Shown here one piece after another: positions 32,724 through 43,318 of a stretch of DNA of 64,000 bases (positions are counted from its first letter, which is position 1; each line of letters begins with the position of its first letter). Origin of the DNA: Heterohyrax brucei. Its lineage: Eukaryota; Chordata; Mammalia; Hyracoidea; Procaviidae. A program made the translations under genes and the position numbers. The notes below the pieces were generated by a model. The model was not told the DNA's origin. It was given only the letters and a program-made list of their open reading frames with translations, and did no database searches. The DNA lies in contig CM053162.1 in NCBI GenBank assembly GCA_028571685.1, positions 45,480,851 through 45,544,850 on the forward strand. Direction: 5' to 3'.

Positions 32724-32867
32724 GTGACTATGAGGATGGCCTGGAATGAGCAGTGTTCCATTCTGCTGTATATAGGGTCGCCATGAGTCGGATCTGACTC
32801 GACGGCACTTGGCTTGGCTATGAATCAGAACTGACTTTACTGCCCCCCAAACAGCAACCGTAACAAC
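32724..32867 (+). mobile_element. RTE LINE 3' terminus
   Basis: It matches the last ~130 bases of the RTEs ending at 27347 and 30419: GAGGATGGCCTGGAATGAGC, GTGTTCCATTCTGCTG, GGGTCGCCATGAGTCGG, and a closing CAGCAACCGTAACAACAA. A 27-bp tail-only insert splits it at 32793-32819. Confidence 0.65.
32793..32819 (+). mobile_element. 27-bp SINE/RTE tail-only insertion
   Basis: The insert (core GACTCGACGGCACTTGG) repeats the AfroSINE-variant 3' end. It is bracketed by ATGAGTCGGA (32783-32792) and ATGAATCAGA (32820-32829), an 8/10 match. Because the host sequence is itself an RTE tail, a local duplication is an alternative. Confidence 0.5.
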
Positions 32868-32897
32868 AAAGTGTTATATTTCTTGGTTGAAATTATT

Positions 32898-33992
32898 ATT
32901 ATTATTATATATTATGACTGAGTGAAAATGTACATTTCCATATAAATTTCCATGCTCACCTATATGCAGCTCCCACTGTTCTTCCAGCTCTGTGACAGCA
33001 CACCTCTCTTCTCTGCTCCATACATGTCCTATCCTCCCAACAGTCTCCTATCCCCTCATCTCCACCCATTCCCCTTCCTCCAGCAAGAGGTCAGCAGGAT
33101 GACATCCTATAGATGCATAGAACCATAAAATTCCCACAAGATAAGTCACTCTGCTTCACCAAGTACAATCCATTGCTGTCCGAAAAGTTGACCTTCGTTA
33201 TGATTTATGGACAGGGACAGCATCAGGGCCAGGGGCCATGCTCCCAGGGGAACTCCAAAGCCCCTGGACCATCAGTTGTTGTCTTTTAGTGGAGACCTCA
33301 GGGTGCACCCCTATTTATTCTCTTGTTGCCAGTAAGACTCAACTTTGTGAGCTCCATCATGGCTATCACTTGTAGTGGCTGGCACCATCCAGTTCTTGTG
33401 GTCACAAGTTGATGTACCGACCCACTCACATGAGTCTCCCTGTCTTCTGGGTTCTCTTTTCCCCATGTCGTTCTTGTCCTCAGTGATCACCCATTCCTGT
33501 TGAGTTGGGACCATTTGCTGTACCCTCAGATGGCAGCTTGGCCACTTTTAAGATCCCAGGCACCACTCACCAATGACGGGTACAGAGAGTTCTCATTAGC
33601 AAAACACGAGTTTCACCTGAGAGCATGGTCTCCTACCCCCAGCCCCAGCTACTCTGTCCTTGCAATATTGAGTTAAGATGGGAGGAGTACTCAAATTGTG
33701 TTGAAGTCCATTTATTACTAATCTTCTTTCTAATGTGTGCTGTCACCGGTTTCACCCAACCAAGTTTCTATTAACTATCTAATCTAAACCCTCCTCCCCT
33801 CCCCCTCCCTTCCTTCCCACCCTTGCAGCCATCAAGAGTCTTATCTTCTATGCATGAGTCTGTTTTTAAGTTCTTATCGCAGGGGTCTCATACAATATTT
33901 GTCCTTCTGTCGCTGACTACTTTCACTCAGCATAATGTCCTCCAGTTGAAACCAGGTTAAGAGATGTTTCCTGCTATCATCGTTGCTCTTTA
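32898..33992 (-). mobile_element. L1 LINE copy 4, 3' end, antisense
   Basis: The reverse complement matches the 3' UTR and end of ORF2 of copies 1-3: GTACATTTTCACTCAGT near the tail, the ATGGTCCAGGGGCTTTGG phrase, the G-rich tract, and the SSQRQKDKY region. It is 5'-truncated. Imperfect target duplications GGTTGAAATTATT (32885-32897) and GGTTGGAATTACT (33993-34005) agree at 11 of 13 bases. Confidence 0.85.
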
Positions 33993-34194
33993 GGTTGGAA
34001 TTACTTATTTTGAATTTTGGTACATCATCAGTACTCTTCTATTCATAATATGAAATGTTTTTAAAACGAGCAAGTGTGTGGCTTTTACCTTTGCTTAATT
34101 GCCATACCTAGTAAGAGTCCTTTACAGTTTAGAGCCTGCCAATACAAATAATAATTTTCTTTTCCTGGAATTTTTCCCATTACGTAAATCAATT

Positions 34195-34460
34195 GCAGTG
34201 TTTTTCTTGTTTTTTTTTTTTTAATTTTCCTACTGTGATGAAAATATACACAACAAAACATTTCCCAATTCAACAATTTCTCTGTGTACAATTCAGTGAC
34301 ATTTATTACATTCTTCAAGTTGTGCAACAGTTCTCCATCTTTTTTCAAATTATCCCTCCACAATTAACCTCACTGCCCACTAAGCAAGATGCCCCTTTTC
34401 CCTCTCCCTCCCACCCCTGGTGACCACTAGTGATCTTTGATTTCTATGTATGTGCCCACT
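34195..34460 (-). mobile_element. Old L1 3' UTR fragment, antisense
   Basis: The text (GATGAAAATATACACAACAA, TACAATTCAGTGACATTTA, TTGTGCAACAGTTCTCC, CACCCCTGGTGACCACTAGT) follows the antisense 3' UTR of old mammalian L1s. A related stretch occurs at 50632-51060. Confidence 0.6.
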
Positions 34461-34753
34461 TCACTTAAGTCAGAGTGCAGTATATTGGTTCTTCTTGCAA
34501 CTGATTGGATGCTCTTTGCATTTTACTGAAGAAGGAGGATATATTCCTGATTTTCAAATGCATGGAGTTATGACTGTGAATCTGGAAACTAGAGGACTCA
34601 GCAGATCGGCCCTCTTCAAACCTCCTACCTGCTTTGTGGGGGCACTCCTCTCTGTACCCTAATACCTACTCTCTTTGTCTCTGCTGGCCCAGTGCCTAAC
34701 CCACCCTACCTCTGCCTGATGAAATCTGCCCATTCTTAAAGCTTCATACTCTA
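34461..34753. other. Unassigned intergenic DNA
   Basis: No gene or repeat recognised. The open frame at 34450-34662 has no known motif. Confidence 0.35.
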
Positions 34754-34908
34754 GGAAACCCCATTTCCATCAATCAATTTCAACTCATAGTGGCCCTATA
34801 GGACAGAATTGCAATGTCCTGTAAGTTTTCCAAGGAGCAGCTAGTGGGTTTCAACTGCCAACCTTTTGGTTAGCAGCTGAACTTTAACCACTCTGGAACC
34901 AGCACTCC
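34754..34908 (-). mobile_element. AfroSINE, antisense
   Basis: Reversed SINE: AATTTCAACTCATAGTGGCC, CAAGGAGCAGCTAGTGGG, CCAACCTTTTGGTTAGCAGC, GGAACCAGCACTCC. Diverged but complete. Confidence 0.8.
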
Positions 34909-35145
34909 TTAAGCTCCAGGAAGTTTCCTTGATTTCCTGTGGCTATAAGTGATTTCTCCCTCCTATGAAATCCTAGTGGAGGCTTTAGAATACATGACCT
35001 AGGCACAGAAATTATAGCACAGTCTCTTTCTCTATGCTTTATTGTTACGCTTTAAATTTTAAGAAGAATTTGTGGCACGGGTGGCAGGGGTGGGGTCTTC
35101 CTTGGGTGGCACATAGATTCTATTATTTTCTTTTCCAGTTTGTCA

Positions 35146-35200
35146 ATAAAACAAAACCAAGCCCACTGCTGCTGAGTCCAAATCATAGTGACCTTCTGTC
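35146..35200 (-). mobile_element. AfroSINE tail fragment, antisense
   Basis: AAAACAAAACCAAGCCCACT followed by GCTGCTGAGTCCAAATCATA matches only the SINE 3' tail in reverse. The tRNA-like head is absent. Confidence 0.55.
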
Positions 35201-35478
35201 TCTTCCAGAATTGTTGCAAGATATGGTATATGATTGTGCATGCACTTCTCTTTCTCTCTAAGCAGAAACCACACTTTTAAAAGCTTATTTTACCTCTCAC
35301 AGCACCATGCACAACACCCTGCTGGTGAAACCTGTACAAAAATAACAATTGAATGAGTGACTGAAGACTGACACATGAATATTGCTAGACTTTGGCAGGT
35401 GGGGATGAGTTTGGATGGGCATGTGCTGGTGTTCTGTGAGAGGAAGTACGTATAGGGTCTCTATGCCACAAAACTCTT

Positions 35479-35495
35479 AAAAGTTTGCAAAGTAG
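35479..35495 (+). repeat. Target-site duplication, left, of L1 copy 2
   Basis: AAAAGTTTGCAAAGTAG matches 42691-42707 at 16 of 17 bases (G/A difference at base 9). Confidence 0.9.
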
Positions 35496-35503
35496 GGCGG
35501 AGT

Positions 35504-35513
35504 CAAGATGGCC
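35504..35513 (+). promoter_or_regulatory. Candidate YY1 site at L1 5' end
   Basis: CAAGATGGCC sits eight bases inside the element, at the same place as in copy 1 and in human L1. The role in directing transcription start is inferred from human L1. Confidence 0.55.
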
Positions 35514-35936
35514 GACTAAGCACACATCTCCTTGTATCCATCTGGAAACCAAGACCTGAATTGACAATCAAACAGAGCCTTCTGATCACCTAATCAGCCT
35601 CAAGACACAGCACAGAGCTGTTAATTGGGACTTCATACCACTCAGCGAAAAACCGCCTCTCTTTCGCTGACTCCTGAGCTCCTGGCTAGCCCCGGCTCTC
35701 ACGGACGGAAGGTAAATGAACCATTTTGACTTTTTTTTTTTCCTCTGTCTTGGCTGGCGGGCGGAGCTGGGCCTTGTCTGGCGGCTGGACTCAGACGCAC
35801 TGCTGGGGGGATAAGCAGGCGAAATTCCCATACTCTGAGAGCCAGGCTCGGGACTCTGTTAATCTAGACACTTTGAGCCTTTCGTTTTGTAGCTGCCTCA
35901 GTGGGGTTTGCACGGAGCTCCGCGGACAGGGTGCGG

Positions 35937-36332
35937 GACGCCATGTTGGTACCCAGATTTTAGCGGGACCTCGTTCTTAGACTGGGAGCCAGCGCCTGCA
36001 AACGAGACAGCGCTTCTCCGTCAGAAAAGTAGTGATTTTGCACAGTGCTGTCTACGTTGGGGGCCCTGCAACAGAAGCAGAGGAATCGCTGCCTCTGGGC
36101 ACCTTTAGCTCCCCTGTCTGCTGCCTGTGTGGAGGACGCCAACTTGGGTACGGTGGCCGCAGCTGGACCTAATTCTTAGCTTGGGAGCCAGAGCCTGCCC
36201 ACAAGAGAGCGCTTTTCTATCACAAAACCAGTACTCGACGCAGTGTTGGACAAGGCTAGGCCCTGTCAGCAGAGGCCACCAGGGCACTAACAGTGCTGTA
36301 TTCTGAACTAGTTTGTTATCATCTGGGGTGGG
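35937..36332 (+). repeat. Two diverged ~198-bp units in L1 copy 2 5' UTR
   Basis: Unit one starts at 35937 (GACGCCATGTTGG) and unit two at 36135 (GACGCCAACTTGGG). Both then carry GGACCT(C/A)(G/A)TTCTTAG, TGGGAGCCAG, a GAGACAGCGCTT/GAGAGCGCTT phrase and a closing GGCCCTG with CAGAAGCAGAGG or CAGCAGAGG. This resembles the monomer arrays of mouse L1 promoters in size and place. Confidence 0.65.
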
Positions 36333-36493
36333 ATATAGTGGCGCTTACTTCGTCAGATGAGAAGAGGGACCTCTACACCTGAAAACTTAACTGACTTGTG
36401 AACCGTCAGATACCTTTTGCTTAACATTTGAAGACAGCCTAGAGAATCATTTGCAATCCATCCTCACAGTACCTTTTCCAGCTATATACTCAC

Positions 36494-37402
36494 ATGGGAC
36501 CCAAAAAGCAACAGACATTTATGGCATACAAGCAAACACTCATGGCTTCAGAAGGCTCCCAAACAAAGCAACCAAGGAGTTTTCCAGATGAAGAAACTTT
36601 TATGAAAGCATCAGGAAGTGAATACAAATTGATTATATACAGAGCCCTTCTAGACCTTATACAAAATGCAGCAGAACAAAATGAAAAATTAAGCAAGTTG
36701 TTCGATCTGATGGAACACCAGTACTCTGAAATCCAACAGATCAAGAACAAAATCAAAGATATAGAAACTTCCATGCAAAACCAAGAAAACAGAATGGAAC
36801 AAATGGAAAAAAGAATTTCTGACTTGGAAGACAGAGCTACTGATGCCAGTGTCTATGAGCAGAAATCAGAAAAAAGAAACAAGAAAAATGAAGAAACATT
36901 AAGAAGCATGTGGGACTCTATTAAGAGGAACAACCTTCGATTAATCGGAGTTCCTGAACAGGGTGAGACATCTGAGAACACAGAGAGTATTGTTGCTGAG
37001 CTGCTGAAAGAAAACTTCCCAGAAATCATGAAGGAAGAGAATATAGACATCTCAGATGCATATCGTACGCCACCCAATATAGATCTCAAAAGAAAGACTC
37101 CAAGACATATTATAATCAAGCTCAACAAAATAAAACATAAGCAGCAACTCTTAAAGGCAGCAAGACTCAAGGCAAAGCTAACATTCAGAGGGAAACCCTG
37201 TAGGCTCTCGTCAGATTTCTCAGCAGAAACCATGCTGGCACGGAGACAGTGGAATGACACATTCAAAGTCTTGAAGGAGAAGAACTTCCAACCAAGAATT
37301 ATATATCCTGCAAAACTATCTTTCAAATACAAAAAGGAAATTAAGACGTTCCCAGATAAACAGAAACTCAGAGACTTTGTAAAAACCAAACCCAAACTAT
37401 AA
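36494..37402 (+). CDS. L1 ORF1 protein, slightly C-truncated
   Basis: This 302-residue frame encodes the L1 ORF1 RNA-binding protein, which coats L1 RNA as a trimer. Residues ~55-147 are charged, heptad-like coiled coil (LSKLFDLMEHQYSEI through KRISDLEDRA); ~148-235 form the RRM region (LRLIGVPEQGE start); ~236-302 are the C-terminal domain (RIIYPAKLSFKYKKE). The start MGPKKQQT follows the 5' UTR directly and matches the start in copy 1. The TAA at 37400-37402 replaces a CAA (Gln) that copy 1 keeps, and a one-base insertion follows at about 37421. About 16 residues ending EEQNH are therefore missing, and activity is uncertain. It belongs to a transposable element, not to a host gene. Confidence 0.88.
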   Translation: MGPKKQQTFMAYKQTLMASEGSQTKQPRSFPDEETFMKASGSEYKLIIYRALLDLIQNAAEQNEKLSKLFDLMEHQYSEIQQIKNKIKDIETSMQNQENRMEQMEKRISDLEDRATDASVYEQKSEKRNKKNEETLRSMWDSIKRNNLRLIGVPEQGETSENTESIVAELLKENFPEIMKEENIDISDAYRTPPNIDLKRKTPRHIIIKLNKIKHKQQLLKAARLKAKLTFRGKPCRLSSDFSAETMLARRQWNDTFKVLKEKNFQPRIIYPAKLSFKYKKEIKTFPDKQKLRDFVKTKPKL

Positions 37403-37871
37403 GAAATACTGAAAGAAGTTATTTGGCTTTGGCTTAGAAGAACGAAACCACTAACTTTATATTTTAGAACGACACACTACTCAATACTCATTTAGGGAAG
37501 GCTCCAAAGTAAATCACAGCTTTGATTTGGAAAGAAGCAATCCAGTGATCATCATGAAAACTATGGTGTCATCATAATAAAAGAGGGATGTACTACAGTC
37601 GTTATAGTCCTTCCAGATGGAGAGGAAGATGACAAGACTGGTAGTAATTAAAACTGGGTTTATAAATAGTTTATTAAAGGGGTTCATAGGGGCAGCTGTA
37701 AAGCACAACAAAGATGTATTATACTATTTCAAGAAATCTAACACATGAGTCTCAACAACTATAAAACCAGCTCTGAAAAAGGTGAAAAATCAACTCACAA
37801 AAAAAGAGTGTCTCAGAACAGACTAATAAAAACAACAGAGAAAACATCAACATAAAAATAAACATATCACA
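37403..37871 (+). other. Long ORF1-ORF2 spacer of L1 copy 2
   Basis: It is collinear with 10757-11178 in copy 1. It contains the counterpart of the small open frame at 10925 (ATGGAGAGGAAGATGACAAG at 37615), but that frame stops after 43 codons where a CGA has become TGA. Confidence 0.75.
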
Positions 37872-40800
37872 ATGGCAGCAGTGAACACATACCCATCAAT
37901 AATTACATTGAATGGGAATGGACTGAATGCTCCAGTAAAGAGACACCGAGTGTCATCTTGGATCAAAAGACACGACCCATCAATATGTTGTCTACAAGAA
38001 ACTCACCTGAGACCCAAAGACAGGAACAAACTGAAAATTAAAGGATGGAAGACTATATATCAAGCTAACAATGAACAAAGAAGAGCAGGGGTGGCAATTC
38101 TAATCTCAGACGAAATCAATTTTAATGTCAAATCCACCATCGTGGACAAAGATGGACACTATTTATTGCTGAAAGGTTCAGTACACAAGCAAGACTTAAC
38201 CATATTAAACATTTATGCACCTAATGTCAGAGCACCTAAATATGTCAAAGAAACACTGACTACGCTCAAAAGAGAGTTAGATGACTCCACAATAATAGTG
38301 GGAGACTTTAACACTCCACTCTCGTTACTAGACAGATCATCTAGAAAAAAGCTCAGTAAAGATACAGAAGACCTCATTGACACAATTAACCAACTAAACC
38401 TCATTGATATATACAGAACTTTCCACCCATCAGCAGACAACTACACCTTCTTCTCCAGTGCACATGGAACATTCTCCAGAATTGACCACGTGATAGGCCA
38501 TAATGCAATGCTCAACAAAATCCATACCGTTGAATTACTGCAAAGCATCTTCTCAGATCATAAAGCCATAAAAGTTGAAATCAATAGCAGAAAAAAAATA
38601 CATAGAAAGTGGAACTCTTGGAAACTGAACAACATCTTGCTCAAAAAAACATGGGTTATAGAGGAAATCAGGGATCAATTAAAGAAATTCATGGATTCCA
38701 ATGAGAATGAAAACACTTCCTACCAGAACCTATGGGATTCAGTCAAAGCAGTGCTTAGAGGTCTGTTTATCTCCATAAATGCACACATCTGGAAGGAAGA
38801 AAGAAACCAAATCAAGGAACTAACTCTACAGCTTGAACAAGTAGAAAGAGAACAACAGAGGAACCCCTCGGGCACCAGAAGAAAGGAGATCATAAAGATT
38901 AGAGCAGAGCTAAATGAATTAGAGAATAGAAAAACAATTGAAAAAATTGAAAAGAACAAAAGCTGGTTTTTTGAAAAGATCAACAAAATTGATAAACCAC
39001 TGGCTAAACTTACTAAAGAAAAGCAGGAAAGGAAACAATGCAAATTAGAAATGAGAAGGGAGTTGTCACCACAGATACAACAGAAATCAAAAATATCATA
39101 ACAGAATACTATGAAAGACTGTACTCCAACAAATTTGAAAACCTAGGGGAAATGGAAAAATTCCTTGACTCATACCACCTACCTAAATTATCACAACGTG
39201 AAGCAGAACAACTTAATAAACCCATCACAAAGGAAGAGATTGAAAAGGTCATCAAAACAGTGCCAACCAAAAAAAGTCCGGGCCCAGATGGCTTCACGGC
39301 AGAATTCTACCAAGCATTTAGAGAAGAGTTATCCCCAATACTACTGAAACTATTTCACAGTATAGAAAGGGATGGAGTACTCCCAAACTCATTCTATGAA
39401 GCCAGCATAACCCTGATACCTAAACCCGGGAAAGATTCAACAAAGACAGAAAACTACAGACCAATATCACTCATGAACCTAGATGCAAAGATCTTCAACA
39501 AAATTCTTGCCAACAGATACAACAACATATCAAGAAAATAATCCATCATGACCAAGTGGGATTCATACCAGGGATGCAAGGCTGGTTCAACATCAGGAAA
39601 ACAATTAATGTGATTAACCACATAAATAACACAAAAGACAAAGATCACCTGATTTTGTCCATTGATGCCGAAAAAGCATTTGATAAAGTCCAACACCCAT
39701 TCATGCTAAAAACTCTTAGCAAAATGGGCACAGATGGCAAATTCCTCAACACAATAAGGGCCATTTATACAAAGCCAATTGCCCACATCATCCTGAATGG
39801 AGAGAGACTGAAAGACTTTCCCTTGAGATCAGGAACTAGACAAGGATGCCCAGTGTCACCTCTCCTATTCAACATTGTGCTAGAAGTTCTAGCCAGAGCA
39901 ATTAGACAAGACCAAGAAATAAAAGGCATCTGCATCGGCAAAGAGGAAGTTAAAATCTCCCTGTTCGCAGATGATATGATTGTATATGCAGAGAATCCCA
40001 AGGAATCTATAAGTAAGCTACTCAAACTGATAGAAGAGTTCAGTAAAGTTTCAGGATACAAGATAAACATAAGTAAATCAGTAGGTTTCCTTTATACCAT
40101 CAACGAGACTGTTAAGGAGGAAATTATGAAATCAATACCATTTACGATAGCCCCTAAGAAGATAAAGCACCTAGGAATTAATCTAACCAGAGAAACAACA
40201 GACCTTTACAAAGAGAACTACAAGCCCTTACTACAAGAAACTAAGAGAGACTTAGATAAATGGAAAAACCTACCCTGCTCATGGATAGGAAGACTTAACA
40301 TTGTGAAAATGTCTATTTTACCCAAAGCAATTTATTTATATAATGGGATCCCAATACAAGTATCAGCATCATTTTTTAATGAGATGGAGAAACAAATCAC
40401 CAATTTTGTTTGGAAAGGGAAGAAGCCCCGGATAAGTAAGGTACTACTAAAGAAGAAGAACACATTGGGAGGCCTCTCATTACCAGACCTTAGAACATAC
40501 TACACTGCCACAGTGGTCAAAACAGCCTGGTACTGGTACAAGAACAGACAGATCGATCAATGGAACAGAATTGAGACCCCAGAGATGACACCATCTGCCT
40601 ATGAACAGTTGATATTCGACAAAGGCCCTAAGACATTAAACTGGGGTAAAAACAGTATCTTCAACAAATGGTGCTGGCAAAATTGGTTATCCATCTGCAA
40701 TAAACTGAATCAAGATCCATATCTTACACCTTATACAAAAACCAACTCCAACTGGATAAAAGACCTAAATATCAAACCTAAAACGCTAAAGCTCATCCAA

Positions 40801-41687
40801 GAAAAGGTAGGAACAACAATGGAAGTTTTAATACACAGTATCGACAGAATCCAAAATCTGTCAAACCACAGCCATCAGAAGAGAAAATAGATAAATGGGA
40901 ACTATTAAGAATCAAACACTTTTGCTCATCCAAAGAGTTTATTAAGAGAATTAAAAGAACACCCACAGAATGGGAAAAAATATTTGGCAACTCTATGTCA
41001 GACTGACGCCTGATCTCCATAATCTATAGGATACTACAAAATATCAAGAAGAAGAAGATAAACCATCCAATTAAGCGATGGGCAAAGGAGATGGACAGAC
41101 ACTTCACTAAAGAGGAGATCCAGGCAGCCAAAAAACACATGCAGACATGTTCACGATCTTTAGTTATTAAAGAAATTCAAATCAAGACAACGATGAGATA
41201 CCATCTCACCCCAACAAGATTGGCCATGATCCAGAAAACACAAAACAACAAATGCTGGAGAGGCTGTGGAGAAAGTGGAACCCTCCTACACTGTTGGTGG
41301 GGTTGCAAAATGGTCCAGCCTCTTTGGAAGGCAATCTGGCGCTTCCTTAAAAAATTGGATATTGATATACCATTTGACCCAGTAATTCCACTACTTGGAA
41401 TATATCCTACAAATTCAAGGCCTTTCACACCAATGGACACATGCACCAGAATGTTTATCGCAGCACAGTCCACGATAGCAAAAAGATGGAATCAACCCAG
41501 ATGCCCAACAATAGAAGAATGGATAGGTAAACTGTGGTACATATACTCAATGGAGCACTACGCAATGATAAAGAATAACAATGATTCCAGGAAACATCTC
41601 CTAACCTGCTTTCAACTGGAAGACATCATATTGAGTGAAAGTAGTCAGCGACAAAAGGACAAATACTGTATGAGACCTCTACGATAA
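37872..41687 (+). pseudogene. L1 ORF2 (endonuclease/reverse transcriptase), few lesions
   Basis: The endonuclease is intact in the first frame (37872-39101): N14, E43, D145 and N147 in GDFN, D205 in RIDHV and H230 in SDH all fall at the residue numbers of the human enzyme. A four-base loss near 39035 relative to copy 1 shifts the frame to 39038-39541, and a one-base loss near 39517 shifts it to 39556-40890. That frame holds the reverse transcriptase, with FADD at 39964-39975. A shift near 40870 ends it at TAG 40888-40890. The last domain continues in another frame, with a TGA near 41004, then an open 41091-41687 carrying C55, C59, H67 and C72 of the CX3CX7HX4C motif. About 1,272 codons in all, close to human ORF2 (1,275). 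Confidence 0.93.
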
Positions 41688-41738
41688 GATCTCAAAAACA
41701 GACTTGTGTATAGAAGAAAAGATTCTTTGACAGCTGCA

Positions 41739-41773
41739 AGGGAGGGGAAGGACAGAGGGCGAGGGAGGGAGGG
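41739..41773 (+). other. G-rich polypurine tract, L1 copy 2 3' UTR
   Basis: GGGAGGGGAAGGAC...GGGCGAGGGAGGGAGGG lies directly after ORF2, the same position as in the other copies. Confidence 0.65.
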
Positions 41774-42690
41774 TTTAGTTTAGATAGTTACTAGCAATCT
41801 AGTTGGGAGAAAGCAGTGACAGCACACATTAGGAACAAGAACAACATTAAGTGGACTTCAGCATAACTTGAGTACTCCTTCCATCTTAACTCAATATTGC
41901 AAGGATAGAGTACCTGGGGCGTGGGGCGGGGGACCATGCTCTGAGGCAAATTCCAGGCCAATTGGCACAACTAGCGTTTTGCTAAGAGAGCTCTCTGCAC
42001 CCCACATTGGTGAGTGGTGTCTGGGGTCTTAAAAGCTGCCAAGCTGCCATCCGAGGGCACAGCAAATGGTCCCAACTCAGAAGGAACGGATGCTCACCGA
42101 GGGCCAAAACGACATGCAGTAAAGACAACTGAGAGGACGGAGAGACCCACAAGAGTGGGTGCCTACATCGACTTGGGACCGGAAGAACCGGATGGTGCCC
42201 GGCCACCACCAGTGATAGCCACAACGGAGCTCACAGAGAGGAGCCTCACTGGCAACACAAGAATAAAAAGAGGTGCATCATGAGATCTCCACTAAAAGAG
42301 CTCAATTGATGGTCCAGCAGTTTTCGGGTTAGTCTGAGAGCATGGCCCCCAGCCCTGATGCTGCCCTCTCCCATAAATTATAACAAAGGTCCACTCTTTG
42401 GACAGGAATGGATTGGACTTGGCAAGGCAGAGTGACCATATATTGGAAGCACTTTATGGTTCTATACATCTATAGGATATCATCTTGCTGACCTCTGGCT
42501 GGAGGAAGGGGAGTGGACGGTGAGGACGGGAAAGGAGACTGTTGGGAGGATGAGACAGGTATGGAGCAGAGAGGAATAGTGTGGTGTCACCAGACAGGGA
42601 GAGCAATGGAAGCTGCATATAGGGGGGCATGTAAATTTACATGTGAATGTACATTTTCACTCAGTTATGTTAAATAAAAATAAAAATTAA

Positions 42691-42707
42691 AAAAGTTTAC
42701 AAAGTAG
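42691..42707 (+). repeat. Target-site duplication, right, of L1 copy 2
   Basis: AAAAGTTTACAAAGTAG follows the A-rich tail and matches 35479-35495 with one difference. Confidence 0.9.
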
Positions 42708-43108
42708 GATGTATCCATGCAATGTGTGGCTAGAACACAAAGGCATAGGGAGAAGGAGTGATGTTATCATTACAAAAAATGCCGTATCACAGGGTCTCAT
42801 CAGTAAAGACGCCAAGGGTAATGGACCAGACGCTGGAGACACACAGGTGCTACATTCAGTTCAAATGACACTAGCCTACTGGATGAGTCAAGTCATCTGT
42901 AGGGTCACATGGTGGCACAAACCTCTTTGTGGCATGTGACAGCAGGGATGACATGCTGTCATCCTGGACCATGGGCTGATTTAGAGGCAGCAGGGTTGCT
43001 TGAAACAGATTTCTGTGAACAGTGGCAAACTGAGGTAGAAACAAACCAGTTAGCCTCTACCAAGAACTGTTTGTAAGCAAAGGATGTTGTTCAATCAACC
43101 ACTGGTAA
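42708..43108. other. Unassigned intergenic DNA
   Basis: This sequence was contiguous with 34909-35478 before the L1 inserted. I recognise no gene or repeat in either part. The frame at 42709-42939 has no known motif. Confidence 0.4.
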
Positions 43109-43309
43109 GTCAGTTGCTCTTGAGTAACCTCCAACTCATGGCAATCCCATGTGTGTCAGATTAGAACGATGCTCCACAGGGTTTTCAATGGCTGATTATT
43201 TGGAAATAGATAGCCAGGCCTGTCTTCTGAAATGACTCTGGGAGGACTTGAACCTCCAACCTTTCAAATAATAGTGAAGAGCATTAGCTGCTTGAACCGA
43301 ACAGGGACT
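43109..43309 (-). mobile_element. AfroSINE, long variant, antisense
   Basis: Reversed order: CAGTTGCTCTTGAGTAACC, CAACTCATGGCAATCCCATG, GTCAGATTAGAACGATGCTC, GGAAATAGATAGCCAGGCCT, GACTTGAACCTCCAACC, ending GAACAGGGACT. The extra middle segment (AGATAGCCAGGCCTGTCTTC) marks the longer AfroSINE form. Confidence 0.75.
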
Positions 43310-43318
43310 AGGTACATA

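Larger units (their letters stand above)
35496..42690 (+). mobile_element. L1 LINE copy 2, full length, best preserved
   Basis: 7.2 kb, complete from GGCGGAGTCAAGATGGCCG to an A-rich tail, with a 17-bp target-site duplication carrying one mismatch. Order: 5' UTR 35496-36493, ORF1 36494-37402, spacer 37403-37871, ORF2 37872-41687 (broken), 3' UTR 41688-42690. ORF1 lacks only its last residues, and ORF2 has a handful of lesions with all endonuclease catalytic residues, the RT FADD box and the complete C-terminal Cys motif retained. It is the least damaged mobile element in the window, but it is not autonomous as it stands. Confidence 0.95.
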
